The notes: generated from the letters alone by a model not told the origin. 64,000 bases of DNA from Lacunisphaera sp. (GCA_029945445.1 JAQSCO010000009.1:186001-250000), one strand, 5' to 3'; positions 36,257-44,816 are shown, counted from the first letter of the stretch. Made by a program: numbers and translations.

Positions 36257-37744
36257 ATGCCGACTCCTGCCGAACTTAAAGCCGAGATTCTCCGCCTCAC
36301 CCGCGCCTACTCGGAGTTGATGCACCGGGCAAACCGCCCCGGGGCGGACGCGGCCGTGCCTTTCGAGCCGGGCCAGACGACCGTGCCGTATGCGGGCCGT
36401 GTGTTCAACGCGGACGAGGTCGAGGCAGCGGTCGGCTCGACCTTGGATTTTTGGCTGACGCTCGGCCCCGAGGGCGCGGCCTTTGAGGCGGAGCTTGCTG
36501 CGCTGCTCGGCGTGAAGCACTCGCTCCTCGTCAACTCGGGCTCGTCGGCCAACCTGGTCGCGCTCTCCGCGCTGACCACCCACAAGCTGCCGGCACACAA
36601 ACGCATTCAGCCCGGGGACGAAGTCATCACGGTGGCCGCCGGATTCCCCACGACCGTGGCGCCGATCCTCCAGTGCGGGGCGGTACCCGTGTTTATTGAT
36701 AACGATCCCGCCACCGGCAACGTGCGCGTGGCGCAGCTCGCGGCGGCGTTTTCCGCGGGGAAGACCAAGGCTGTCATGATTGCCCATGCCCTCGGCAATC
36801 CGTTCGATCTCGGCACTGTGCTCGAGTTCTGCCGGAAGCACGATCTCTGGCTCATCGAGGATAATTGCGACGCGCTCGGCTGCACCTACTCGCTGCCGGT
36901 GGCGCGGGCGAAGGCACTGGGCTTCACGGAGAATTCTCCCGGCCTTCCCGCGGACGGCACGTACATCACGCGCTACACCGGCACGTGGGGCGATCTTTCG
37001 ACGCAGTCGTTCTATCCGCCGCATCATCTCACGATGGGGGAGGGCGGGGCCGTCAACATCGTGCACCGTCCGCCGCTCAAGACCTACGCCGAGAGCTTCC
37101 GCGACTGGGGCCGCGACTGCTGGTGCGCGTCGGGCAAGGACGACACCTGCGGCAAGCGCTTCCAGTGGCAGCTGGGCGAGCTGCCCAAGGGCTATGACCA
37201 CAAATACATCTACAGCCACCTCGGCTACAACCTGAAGCCGCTGGATCCGCAGGCCGCCATCGGCCGGCAGCAGTTGAAAAAACTCCCGGCGTTCATCGAG
37301 GCGCGCAAGCGCAACTGGACAACCCTCCGCGCCGGGCTGGCCGACCTCGCGGACGTGTTCGACTTTTCACTACCGACGCATGCGACCGGCTGGACGCCGC
37401 AGGGATTTGCCTGGGATGCCACCGGTTGCCGGACGGACTGCTCCTGGTTCGGCTTCATGCTCCGGGTGAAATCCACGGCGCCGTTCTCGCACACGGAGCT
37501 GGCCCAGCACCTCGACCAAAGGAAAATCGGCAACCGGATGTTTTTCGGCGGGAATCTCCTGCGCCAGCCGGCCTTCGTGCAGTTGAAGCAAGACCGCCCG
37601 TCCGCGTTCCGCGTCGTGGGCGAATTCCCCGGCGCGGACGAGATCATGCACCGGGCCCTTTTTCTCGGCACCTATCCGGGCCTCACCGCGGCGATGCTCG
37701 ACTACGAGATCGCCACGATCCGCGCCTTTGTGCGGTCCCGCTGA
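36257..37744 (+). CDS. rfbH: CDP-4-keto-6-deoxyglucose 3-dehydratase (E1, PMP and [2Fe-2S])
   Basis: The 495-residue protein belongs to the DegT/aminotransferase fold. VNSGSSANLVAL and EVITVAAGFPTTVAPIL are cofactor-site segments. The PLP-lysine position is replaced by His in SFYPPHHLTMGEGGA (His256), as known for E1-type dehydratases, which use free PMP. RDCWCASGKDDTC shows Cys288, Cys290 and Cys298, the C-x-C-x7-C part of the [2Fe-2S] ligand set. The enzyme removes the 3-OH together with an NADH-dependent reductase (E3), giving CDP-4-keto-3,6-dideoxyglucose. No E3 gene is in this cluster, so the reductase must be elsewhere. Confidence 0.95.
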   Translation: MPTPAELKAEILRLTRAYSELMHRANRPGADAAVPFEPGQTTVPYAGRVFNADEVEAAVGSTLDFWLTLGPEGAAFEAELAALLGVKHSLLVNSGSSANLVALSALTTHKLPAHKRIQPGDEVITVAAGFPTTVAPILQCGAVPVFIDNDPATGNVRVAQLAAAFSAGKTKAVMIAHALGNPFDLGTVLEFCRKHDLWLIEDNCDALGCTYSLPVARAKALGFTENSPGLPADGTYITRYTGTWGDLSTQSFYPPHHLTMGEGGAVNIVHRPPLKTYAESFRDWGRDCWCASGKDDTCGKRFQWQLGELPKGYDHKYIYSHLGYNLKPLDPQAAIGRQQLKKLPAFIEARKRNWTTLRAGLADLADVFDFSLPTHATGWTPQGFAWDATGCRTDCSWFGFMLRVKSTAPFSHTELAQHLDQRKIGNRMFFGGNLLRQPAFVQLKQDRPSAFRVVGEFPGADEIMHRALFLGTYPGLTAAMLDYEIATIRAFVRSR

Positions 37745-37753
37745 ATCCGGTTG

Positions 37754-38812
37754 ATGTCCGCTCCCGTCCATCCGCTGCCCGCCGGGGACCTCGACCACGT
37801 CCTCGCGCATACCCGTGCGCTGTGGGCCGCGGCGCGCGGCCAGTCGTTCTTCATCACCGGGGGCACCGGTTTTTTCGGCAGCTGGTTGCTGGAAAGTTTC
37901 GCCCGCGCGAACGACGCGCTCGCCCTCGGGATGCGCGCTGTGGTGCTGACGCGCGACCCCGCCGCCTTCCTAAATAAAGCGCCGCACCTCGCCCGCCGGA
38001 CCGACGTGAAATTCCACCAGGGCGATCTGCGCACTTTTGCTTTTCCGGCCGGTCACTTTGATTACGTCATTCATGCGGCGGCCGACACCGACGTCTGGAC
38101 CAAGAGGGTGACCGCCGACGGTCTGATCGCGCGTCTGACGGCGGGCACGAACCATCTGCTGGATTTCAGCGCGCAGGCCGGCGTCAAATGTTTCCTGCAT
38201 GTCAGCTCCGGTGCGGTCTACGGCACCCAGCCCGCGTCGCTGGCTGGCGTGGCCGAAGATTATCCCGGTATCGCGGACCCGCTGCCGCCCGATGCGGCCT
38301 GGGCCGAGGGCAAGCGCGTGGCCGAGCAACTGTGCCGCGCGCACGCGGCCCGGCACCCGTATGAGCTCAAGATCGCCCGGTGCTTCACCTTTGTCGGCCC
38401 GCATCTGCCGCTCGAGGCCAAATACGCCATCGGCAACTTCCTGCGCGACGGCCTGCGCGGCACACCGATCGAGGTGGCGGGCGATGGCACGTCGGTCCGC
38501 AGTTATCTCTACGCCTCCGACCTGGCGGTCTGGCTGTGGACGATTCTCTTCCGCGGTGAAGCGGGTCGCCCCTACAACGTCGGCTCGCCCGAAGCGGTGA
38601 GCATCGCGGAGCTTGCCGGCCTGGTGAATGAGGTTTTTGCTCAACGATTCCCGGTGAAAATCATGCAGGCAGTCAAACCCGGCAGTCCGGTCTCGCGCTA
38701 CGTTCCGTCCGTTGCCCGCGCGGCGGCGGAGCTCGGCTTGCAGGTGCGGATCCCGCTGCCGGAAGCCTTGCGGAAAACCGCCGCCTGGTATGGCGGCGCG
38801 GCCAAACTCTGA
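37754..38812 (+). CDS. NAD(P)-dependent sugar epimerase/reductase (extended SDR), copy 1
   Basis: The ATG at 37754 is used (352 residues), with a TTG just before it. The GxxGxxG motif is FFITGGTGFFGSWLLESF, and VIHAAADTDV and FLHVSSGAVYG follow. The active-site Tyr of the normal YxxxK motif is not plain: AAWAEGKRVAEQL has Trp-Ala-Glu-Gly-Lys, so the Tyr appears replaced. It is similar in layout to the second SDR of the operon at 40748 (TGILGTWLLELIK; PLRSNDVGAVYPESKR). Probable role: reduction or epimerisation of the branched sugar intermediate. Confidence 0.85.
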   Translation: MSAPVHPLPAGDLDHVLAHTRALWAAARGQSFFITGGTGFFGSWLLESFARANDALALGMRAVVLTRDPAAFLNKAPHLARRTDVKFHQGDLRTFAFPAGHFDYVIHAAADTDVWTKRVTADGLIARLTAGTNHLLDFSAQAGVKCFLHVSSGAVYGTQPASLAGVAEDYPGIADPLPPDAAWAEGKRVAEQLCRAHAARHPYELKIARCFTFVGPHLPLEAKYAIGNFLRDGLRGTPIEVAGDGTSVRSYLYASDLAVWLWTILFRGEAGRPYNVGSPEAVSIAELAGLVNEVFAQRFPVKIMQAVKPGSPVSRYVPSVARAAAELGLQVRIPLPEALRKTAAWYGGAAKL

Positions 38813-38830
38813 CGCCATCCGCCGATCGCC

Positions 38831-39706
38831 ATGGCCTTTAAGAAGCTGAACGTCGCGATTCTCGGTACAGGCAACATCGGCACCGACCTGTTGCTCAAGG
38901 TCCTGCGTTCGGAGGTGCTGCACTGCCGGCTTTTCGCCGGGCGGAACCTGTCCTCGCCGGGCATGACGAAGGGCAGCATGTTGGGCGTGCCGGTCTCGGC
39001 GCGCGGCCTGCAGAGTATCCTCGACCTGAAGGGCGAACTCGCACTCGTGTTCGATGCGACCAGCGCCGAGGACCACATCCGGCACGCGCCGTTGCTCAAG
39101 CAGGCGGGTCTCGTGGCCGTGGACCTGACCCCGGCCAAGGTCGGCCGCCTGTGCGTGCCGGCCGTCAACCTTGCCGAGTGCCTCGACGAGCTGAACGTCA
39201 ACATGGTCACCTGCGGCGGGCAGGCCTCGATCCCGCTGGCGCATGTCATCGCGGAGGTGAATCCCGGCATCACCTACATCGAGACCGTTTCCAGCATCGC
39301 CTCGCGCAGCGCCGGGCCGGCCACGCGCATCAACCTCGACGAATACCTGCAGACCACCGAGCACGGCCTGCAGGAGTTCACTGGCGCCGCGCACACCAAG
39401 GCTATCCTTAACCTGAACCCCGCGCAGCCGTGCGTGCATATGCAGACGACCGTCATGGCGAAGATCGCCGCCCCGGACCTCCCGCGCACCCGTGAGGTTG
39501 TCGCCGCGATGGTCAAGGTGATCCGCCAATACGTGCCCGGCTACCAGCTCATCCTCGAGCCGATGGTCGAACACGGCCGGTTGGTCGCCATGGTGCGGGT
39601 GGACGGCCTCGGGGATTACCTGCCGCGCTACGCGGGCAACCTTGATATCATCAACTGTGCCGCTATAGCCTTCGCCGAAGCGGTGGCCCGGCGCCGCCAG
39701 TCCTGA
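38831..39706 (+). CDS. mhpF: Acetylating acetaldehyde dehydrogenase
   Basis: This 291-residue protein matches the MhpF/DmpF family in length and motifs. The NAD-binding start is LNVAILGTGNIGTDLL, the nucleophile Cys128 lies in VNMVTCGGQASIP, and NPAQPCVHMQTTV is near the C-terminus. It interconverts acetyl-CoA and acetaldehyde with NAD. In catabolism it pairs with the 4-hydroxy-2-oxovalerate aldolase and channels acetaldehyde. The same pair appears here, but inside a CDP-sugar operon. A biosynthetic, reverse-direction use is inferred. No aromatic-ring-cleavage genes are nearby. Confidence 0.93.
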   Translation: MAFKKLNVAILGTGNIGTDLLLKVLRSEVLHCRLFAGRNLSSPGMTKGSMLGVPVSARGLQSILDLKGELALVFDATSAEDHIRHAPLLKQAGLVAVDLTPAKVGRLCVPAVNLAECLDELNVNMVTCGGQASIPLAHVIAEVNPGITYIETVSSIASRSAGPATRINLDEYLQTTEHGLQEFTGAAHTKAILNLNPAQPCVHMQTTVMAKIAAPDLPRTREVVAAMVKVIRQYVPGYQLILEPMVEHGRLVAMVRVDGLGDYLPRYAGNLDIINCAAIAFAEAVARRRQS

Positions 39707-39716
39707 TTCTACCTTC

Positions 39717-40751
39717 ATGAGCACCGACCAGCCCTCGATCACCGTTTGCGACGCGACCCTGCGCGACGGTTCGCACGCCTACAGTCACCAGATCACGGTG
39801 GAGCAGATCAAGGCCTACGCGGCGGCCGCCGAGGCCGCGGGCTATGATTACCTTGAGGTCGGGCACGGCAACGGGCTCGGTGCCTCCTCCCTGCAGATCG
39901 GCGAAAGCCTCGTCGAGGAGGGCGAGATGCTCCGTGTGGCGCGGGCCCAGCTGAAGCGCACGCGGCTCAGCGTCCACCTCATGCCGGGCTTCGCCACGAT
40001 CCAGCGCGAGATTGCCGGGGCGCTCGCCGCCGGCGTGGATTTGTTCCGCGTGGGCAGTCATTGCACCGAGGCGGACATCACGCAGCGCCACATCAGCCAC
40101 GTGCGCTCCGCCGGCCGCCATGTCTGGGGCGTGCTCATGATGAGCCACATGGTTTCGAAGGAGGTGCTCCTGCAGGAAGCCCGGAAGATGCAGTCCTACG
40201 GCGCGCAGGGCATCGTGCTGATGGATTCGGCCGGCGCGTATTTTCCCGCGGACGTGACGGCCAAGATCGGCCTGCTGGCGTCATCGCTGGAAGTGCCGGT
40301 GGGCTTCCACGCCCACCACAATCTCGGACTCAGCATCGCCAACTCCCTCGCCGCGCTCCAGGCGGGCGCGCGCATCATCGATGGCACGTCGAAGGGCTTC
40401 GGGGCGGGGGCCGGCAACGCCCCGCTCGAACTCCTCGCCGCCGTGCTCAGGCAGCAGGGCTACGCGACCTCGATCGATCTCTACCGGGCGCTCGATGCGG
40501 CGGACCTGGCCGGGAAACTTTTCGCGGGCTCGCTGCCCAACTCCAACGGCATCACGATCGTCAGCGGGCTCGCCGGCGTGTTCTCCGGGTTTTCCAAACC
40601 CGTGCAGCGGGCGGCCGAGCAGCTTGGCGTTGATCCGCGCGATGTCTTCTTTGAACTGGGCCGCCGCAAGGTGGTGGGCGGCCAGGAGGACCTGATCCTC
40701 GAGGTCGCCACCGAACTGGCCCGCCGCGCCCAACCCGGAGCAAAATCATGA
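39717..40751 (+). CDS. mhpE: 4-Hydroxy-2-oxovalerate aldolase
   Basis: The 344-residue protein shows the HMGL-like barrel signature TVCDATLRDGSHAYSHQI, with Asp/Arg at the metal and substrate site. YLEVGHGNGLG, VLMDSAGAYFP and VGFHAHHNLGLSIANSL (metal His pair) follow. IIDGTSKGFGAGAGNAPLE is typical of DmpG/MhpE. It splits or forms 4-hydroxy-2-oxovalerate from pyruvate and acetaldehyde. It begins 10 bp after the dehydrogenase, and its stop overlaps the next start (ATGA), so the operon is tightly coupled. Proposed to run in the condensing direction and supply a 2-oxo acid to the ThDP enzyme downstream. Confidence 0.95.
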   Translation: MSTDQPSITVCDATLRDGSHAYSHQITVEQIKAYAAAAEAAGYDYLEVGHGNGLGASSLQIGESLVEEGEMLRVARAQLKRTRLSVHLMPGFATIQREIAGALAAGVDLFRVGSHCTEADITQRHISHVRSAGRHVWGVLMMSHMVSKEVLLQEARKMQSYGAQGIVLMDSAGAYFPADVTAKIGLLASSLEVPVGFHAHHNLGLSIANSLAALQAGARIIDGTSKGFGAGAGNAPLELLAAVLRQQGYATSIDLYRALDAADLAGKLFAGSLPNSNGITIVSGLAGVFSGFSKPVQRAAEQLGVDPRDVFFELGRRKVVGGQEDLILEVATELARRAQPGAKS

Positions 40752-41800
40752 ATCGCGCCATCGCCCTCGTTCACGCCGACGCCACGGCCGTCCTCGCCGG
40801 CCAGGCGGACCGGCTCGCCGCCCTCCGGGGCCAGCATGTCTTCATCTCCGGCGGCACGGGCATCCTCGGCACCTGGCTGCTCGAGTTGATCAAGGTGCTG
40901 AACGAGGCGCACGGTTTCGAGATGAAGGCCACGGTGTTTAGCCGCAACGCCCGCCACTTCGCGCAGTGCTGGCCGCACCTGGGCAACCTCGCATGGATCC
41001 ACTGGCAGGAGGGCGACATCCGTTACCTGACCGAATTGCCCCGCGATGTCCGCTACATCATCCACGCCGCCGCCCTGACCGACCGGCGCCTGTTCGCCTC
41101 CCAGCCCGGCGCGGTCGGCGAGATCAACAGCCTCGGCACGCTGCGGATCCTGCGCGCCGCCAACCTGCTGGAGGATGTGCAAAAGTTCGTCCTCATGAGT
41201 TCCGGCCTGGTCTACGGGGCGCAGCCCTGGGAGCTCCCGCGGATCGACGAGAAATTCGCCGGGCCGCTGCGCAGCAACGACGTTGGCGCGGTCTATCCCG
41301 AGTCGAAGCGCTTCGCCGAGGTTTTGGCCCAGTGCGCCGTCAGCGAGACCAAGCTGCCGGTCGTCACGCTGCGGCCGTTCGCCTTCGTCGGACCCTACCA
41401 GTCGCTGCAGCTGCCGTGGGCGGTGACGGACTTCATCCGCGACAGCTTCAACGGCGGGCCCATCCGTATCATGGGCGACGGCGTGACCGTGCGCTCCATC
41501 ATGTATGTGAGCGACTACGCCCACTGGGTGCTCGCGGCGCTTGCCGCCGGCCGGCCGGGGGAGACCTACAACGTGGGCAGCGCCGAGCCCGTCGATCTGT
41601 TGACGCTGGCCAACGCCATCACCCGCTTTTTTGCACCGGTGCCCGAGGTCCGCACGCGGGTGGGGCAGGCGGGACATGACCGCAACCGCCTCGTGCCCGA
41701 CACGGCGAAGGCCCAGCGCGACCTCGGCGTCAGTCAGACCGTTCCGCTCGAGGCGGCGCTGCAGAAATCCATCGAGTGGCACCGCTGCATGCAAGGCTGA
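40748..41800 (+). CDS. NAD(P)-dependent sugar epimerase/reductase (extended SDR), copy 2
   Basis: This 350-residue Rossmann protein has HVFISGGTGILGTWLLELI as the cofactor loop, IIHAAALTDRRL, FVLMSSGLVYGAQPW and GAVYPESKRFAEVL, in which the YxxxK catalytic pair (Tyr, Lys) is intact, unlike copy 1. LRPFAFVGPYQSLQLPWAV follows as the substrate segment. It overlaps the aldolase gene by 4 bp. Together with copy 1 it probably performs the ketone reduction after the ThDP step, by analogy with the reductase of yersiniose synthesis. The exact stereochemical role is unknown. Confidence 0.87.
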   Translation: MNRAIALVHADATAVLAGQADRLAALRGQHVFISGGTGILGTWLLELIKVLNEAHGFEMKATVFSRNARHFAQCWPHLGNLAWIHWQEGDIRYLTELPRDVRYIIHAAALTDRRLFASQPGAVGEINSLGTLRILRAANLLEDVQKFVLMSSGLVYGAQPWELPRIDEKFAGPLRSNDVGAVYPESKRFAEVLAQCAVSETKLPVVTLRPFAFVGPYQSLQLPWAVTDFIRDSFNGGPIRIMGDGVTVRSIMYVSDYAHWVLAALAAGRPGETYNVGSAEPVDLLTLANAITRFFAPVPEVRTRVGQAGHDRNRLVPDTAKAQRDLGVSQTVPLEAALQKSIEWHRCMQG

Positions 41801-41823
41801 GCCGCCGGCGTTATCTCCCACCC

Positions 41824-43659
41824 ATGAAGCACAAAGTCAGCGACCTGATCGCCCGGTTTTTCGAAGGGAAGGGTGTCACCCACTGCTTCGGCATCATCGG
41901 CTCGGCCAACGCGCACATTTTCGACTCGATCTGCTACAACTCGAAGATCGAACTGGTCTGCAATCATCACGAGCAGGCGAGCACGATGGCGGTGCAGACT
42001 TATTGGAAGCTCACCGGCATTCCCTCGTTCGCGCTCGTCACGGCGGGCGCGGGCTCGAGCAACGCGATTACCGGCGTGCTCTCGGCGTGGGCGGATTCCA
42101 TTCCCTGCCTCGTGATCTCGGGCCAGGAAAACGCCCGCTACATCACGCCCGACCACGACCGGCGCATGTATGGCATCCAGGGTTACGACAGCCCGTTTGC
42201 CGTGAGCAAGATGACGAAATACGCCACGCGCGTGATGGCGCCGGAGGATGTGCTCTTTGAGTTGGAGAAGGCCTGGCACTGCGCCACGACCGGCCGCCCC
42301 GGCCCCTGTTGGGTCGACTTTCCCCTGAGCGTGCAGACCGCACTGGTGGAGGAGACGGCCCTGCGCCACTTCACGCCCGAGCCGGCCGCGATCGCGCCGC
42401 CCGCGCCGCTGCAGGGCGCCGCCCTCACGCAGGAAGTCGCCGCGACCCTGGCCAGTTTGCGCGCGGCCAAGCGTCCGTTGCTCTGGCTGGGCGTCGGCCT
42501 CCGCATGGCTGGCGCCGCGGGTGAGCTCGCCGCCTTCGTCGAATCACTCGGCCTGCCCGTTTTGCTGACCTGGTCCGCCATCGATCTGCTGCCTGCGGGT
42601 CATCCGCTGGTCATGGGCAGCGCGGGTGTCTACGGCCAGCGCGCGGCGAACTTCATCCTGCAAAGCTGCGACTGCCTCGTCACGATCGGCACCCGGCTGG
42701 CGATTCCGCAGATCGGCTACGACATCACCGAACTGGCCCGCGCGGCCCGGGAGATCACGGTGGTCGACATCGATCCGACCGAGCTGAAGAAATACCCGCA
42801 GCGCTGCAACCATCCGGTGCACGCCGATGCGGCGGACTTCATCCGCGAATTGCGCCGGCAGGTTGGCGCGACCCCGCCGGCCGCCGCCGACTGGCTCGCG
42901 TGGTGCCAGCAGGTGCGGACGCGTTTCCCGTGGATCGGGCCCGAGCACGACGACAAGGGTGGCTTCATCAATTCCTACCGTTTCATGGACCGGCTGGCGC
43001 AGCACCTGAAGCCCGACCAAATCATCGTGACCGACATGGGCACCGCCCTCCTCAGCGGCCACCACTCGCTGCCGATCAAGCCGCCGCAGCGCCTGCTCAC
43101 CTCGCAGGGACTCGGCGAAATGGGCTTCGGCCTGCCGGGGGCCATCGGGGCCTCGTTCGCGCGCAACCGCGGCGAGGTGCTCTGTCTCAATTGCGACGGC
43201 GGCATGATGATGAACCTGCAGGAGCTGCAGACCGTCGCGCACCACCAGTTGCCGATCAAGCTGATCATCTTCAACAATGACGGCTACCTCATGATCAAGC
43301 ACACGCAGAAGGCCGTGCTGTCGGGCCGCTATGCCGGCACCGACAAGTCCTCGGGCGTTTCCTGCCCGGACTTCTCGAAGCTCGCCGCGGCGTTCGGCCT
43401 GCCGGCCTTCCAGATCCGCACGTGGGAGGACTTCGACCGCGAGCTGCCGCGGCTGCAGGCGTGCCCCGGACCGGCCATCTGCGAGGTGTTCATGCACCCG
43501 GAACAATTCTTCCATCCCAAGCTCGGCGTGGCCGTGCAACCCGACGGCACGCTGATCTCGCCGCCGTTGGAGGATCTTTCGCCCTTCCTGCCGCGGACGA
43601 CGCTGGCGGAGAACCTCAAGGTGCCGCTCCATCCCAAATCCACGCAGATCAAGGCCTGA
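41824..43659 (+). CDS. ThDP-dependent acetolactate-synthase-like enzyme (YerE-type candidate)
   Basis: The ATG at 41824 gives MKHKVSDLIARFFEGKGV (611 residues), the standard N-terminus of ThDP enzymes. The catalytic Glu50 is in VCNHHEQASTMA. The central FAD/TPP-like domain has PLVMGSAGVYGQRAANFI. The ThDP/Mg site is NCDGGMMMNLQEL with IIFNNDGYLMIKHTQK, and GLGEMGFGLPGAIGA lies ahead. Acetolactate-synthase relatives such as YerE decarboxylate a 2-oxo acid and transfer the acyl unit to C4 of a CDP-4-keto-3,6-dideoxy sugar. With the aldolase next door, the donor may be 4-hydroxy-2-oxovalerate instead of pyruvate. The acetolactate synthase function itself is unlikely in this context. Confidence 0.88.
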   Translation: MKHKVSDLIARFFEGKGVTHCFGIIGSANAHIFDSICYNSKIELVCNHHEQASTMAVQTYWKLTGIPSFALVTAGAGSSNAITGVLSAWADSIPCLVISGQENARYITPDHDRRMYGIQGYDSPFAVSKMTKYATRVMAPEDVLFELEKAWHCATTGRPGPCWVDFPLSVQTALVEETALRHFTPEPAAIAPPAPLQGAALTQEVAATLASLRAAKRPLLWLGVGLRMAGAAGELAAFVESLGLPVLLTWSAIDLLPAGHPLVMGSAGVYGQRAANFILQSCDCLVTIGTRLAIPQIGYDITELARAAREITVVDIDPTELKKYPQRCNHPVHADAADFIRELRRQVGATPPAAADWLAWCQQVRTRFPWIGPEHDDKGGFINSYRFMDRLAQHLKPDQIIVTDMGTALLSGHHSLPIKPPQRLLTSQGLGEMGFGLPGAIGASFARNRGEVLCLNCDGGMMMNLQELQTVAHHQLPIKLIIFNNDGYLMIKHTQKAVLSGRYAGTDKSSGVSCPDFSKLAAAFGLPAFQIRTWEDFDRELPRLQACPGPAICEVFMHPEQFFHPKLGVAVQPDGTLISPPLEDLSPFLPRTTLAENLKVPLHPKSTQIKA

Positions 43660-43669
43660 ACCCGCGCAA

Positions 43670-44599
43670 ATGAAAACTCTCAGCATCGTCACGCCCTGCT
43701 ACAACGAGGAAGGCAACATCGCCGCGCTGATCGGGCGTGTCCGCGAGGTGCTGGCCCAGCTGCCCGCCTACCAATACGAGCACATCTTCATCGACAACTG
43801 CTCGACCGACGGGACCCTCGCGGTGCTCCGGCAGTTCGCCGCGGAGGACCGCCGGGTCAAGGTCATCGTGAACGCCCGGAATTTTGGCCACATCCGCTCG
43901 CCCTATTACGCGTTGCTGCAGGCGCAGGGGGACGCCGTCATCTCGCTCGTCTCCGATCTGCAGGACCCGCCGGAGCTGCTGCTCGACTTCGTGCGCGAGT
44001 GGGAGGCCGGGCACAAGGTGGTCGTGGGCATCAAGACCCGCAGCCGCGAAAGCTGGGGGATGTATCAGCTGCGCGGCCTGTATTACCGGCTGATCAAGCG
44101 CCTCGCCGATGTGGAGCTGCTGGAGCAGTTCACCGGCTTCGGCCTCTATGACCGGCAGATCATGGACGTGCTGCGGGGCCTGCGGGAACCCTATCCGTAT
44201 TTCCGCGGGCTGATCTCGGATGTCGGCTACAACATCCAGCGCATCGAATACACGCAGCCCGCGCGGACGCACGGCAAGACCAAGAACGGTTTTTTTGACC
44301 TCTTCGACATCGCGCTGCTCGGGCTGACGAGCTACTCGAAGGTGCCATTGCGGCTCGCGACCCTCGTCGGTTTCTTCACGGCGGGCCTGTCACTGCTGGT
44401 GGGTTTCGGCTACCTGATCGCCAAGCTGCTTTTCTGGAATACCTTCACGGCCGGTGTCGCGCCCGTGATGATCGGCATTTTCTTCATCGGCTCGGTGCAA
44501 CTGATCTTCATGGGCATCGTGGGCGAGTATGTCGGCGCTGTGTTCACCTACGTGCAGAACCGCCCGCTGGTCATCGAGAAAGAACGCATCAATTTCTGA
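43670..44599 (+). CDS. GT2 glycosyltransferase with C-terminal membrane helices (GtrB/DPM1-like)
   Basis: This 309-residue protein has a GT-A domain, LSIVTPCYNEEGNIAALI, IFIDNCSTDGT and a DxD-like SLVSDLQDPPELLLD, as in polyprenyl-phosphate hexosyltransferases. The tail carries two hydrophobic segments (LATLVGFFTAGLSLLVGFGY; VMIGIFFIGSVQLIFMGIVG) and ends ENRP-like (QNRPLVIEKERINF). It would move a sugar to a lipid carrier on the inner membrane. It is the last gene of the operon. Linkage of the branched sugar to the lipid is inference; the enzyme could also transfer a common hexose. Confidence 0.88.
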   Translation: MKTLSIVTPCYNEEGNIAALIGRVREVLAQLPAYQYEHIFIDNCSTDGTLAVLRQFAAEDRRVKVIVNARNFGHIRSPYYALLQAQGDAVISLVSDLQDPPELLLDFVREWEAGHKVVVGIKTRSRESWGMYQLRGLYYRLIKRLADVELLEQFTGFGLYDRQIMDVLRGLREPYPYFRGLISDVGYNIQRIEYTQPARTHGKTKNGFFDLFDIALLGLTSYSKVPLRLATLVGFFTAGLSLLVGFGYLIAKLLFWNTFTAGVAPVMIGIFFIGSVQLIFMGIVGEYVGAVFTYVQNRPLVIEKERINF

Positions 44600-44720
44600 C
44601 GGTGCGGGGCGCGAGGTGTCCGGGCGCGGTATGGCTGCGGCCGTTGATACCGTGCCGGCCAACTGGCTGGCGAAGTAGGCGGTCATGCGTTTTTTGCCCA
44701 GATGCCGGGAGCCAATGCTT
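44600..44720. other. Spacer after the sugar operon
   Basis: A 7-bp GC stem (GCCGGCC/GGCTGGC with a G-T pair, 44654-44671) is followed 19 bp later by six T residues. This is not the usual terminator geometry, and no other feature is clear before the Pho-box repeats begin at 44721. Confidence 0.3.
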
Positions 44721-44775
44721 CCTTAATCAATTTTCAGTGGGGATTAATGTTAGTTTAATGGGTGGGGCCTAGGGT
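44721..44775 (+). promoter_or_regulatory. Pho-box-like promoter P1 (four 7-bp direct repeats, 11-bp period)
   Basis: Half-sites CCTTAAT (44721), TTTCAGT (44732), ATTAATG (44743) and TTTAATG (44754) are spaced by exactly 4 bp. Nine bp later comes TAGGGT (44770-44775) as the -10-like hexamer. Direct 7-bp repeats with 11-bp period are the known arrangement bound by PhoB/PhoP-type response regulators. It drives the operon starting at 44817. Confidence 0.72.
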
Positions 44776-44816
44776 GGCGTCGTTCAATCCCCCCTTCAAC
44801 CCCAGCCCCGTTCCTT

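Noticed and set aside
38831-40751. Aromatic meta-cleavage pathway
   Set aside because: Only the last two enzymes are present, and the gene context is entirely sugar-nucleotide biosynthesis.
41824-43659. Acetolactate synthase for branched-chain amino acids
   Set aside because: No small regulatory subunit or ilv genes nearby; placement in the rfb operon favours a sugar-branching enzyme.
44654-44695. Terminator for the sugar operon
   Set aside because: The stem is short, contains a G-T pair, and the T run is 19 bp away, so it is not a credible intrinsic terminator.
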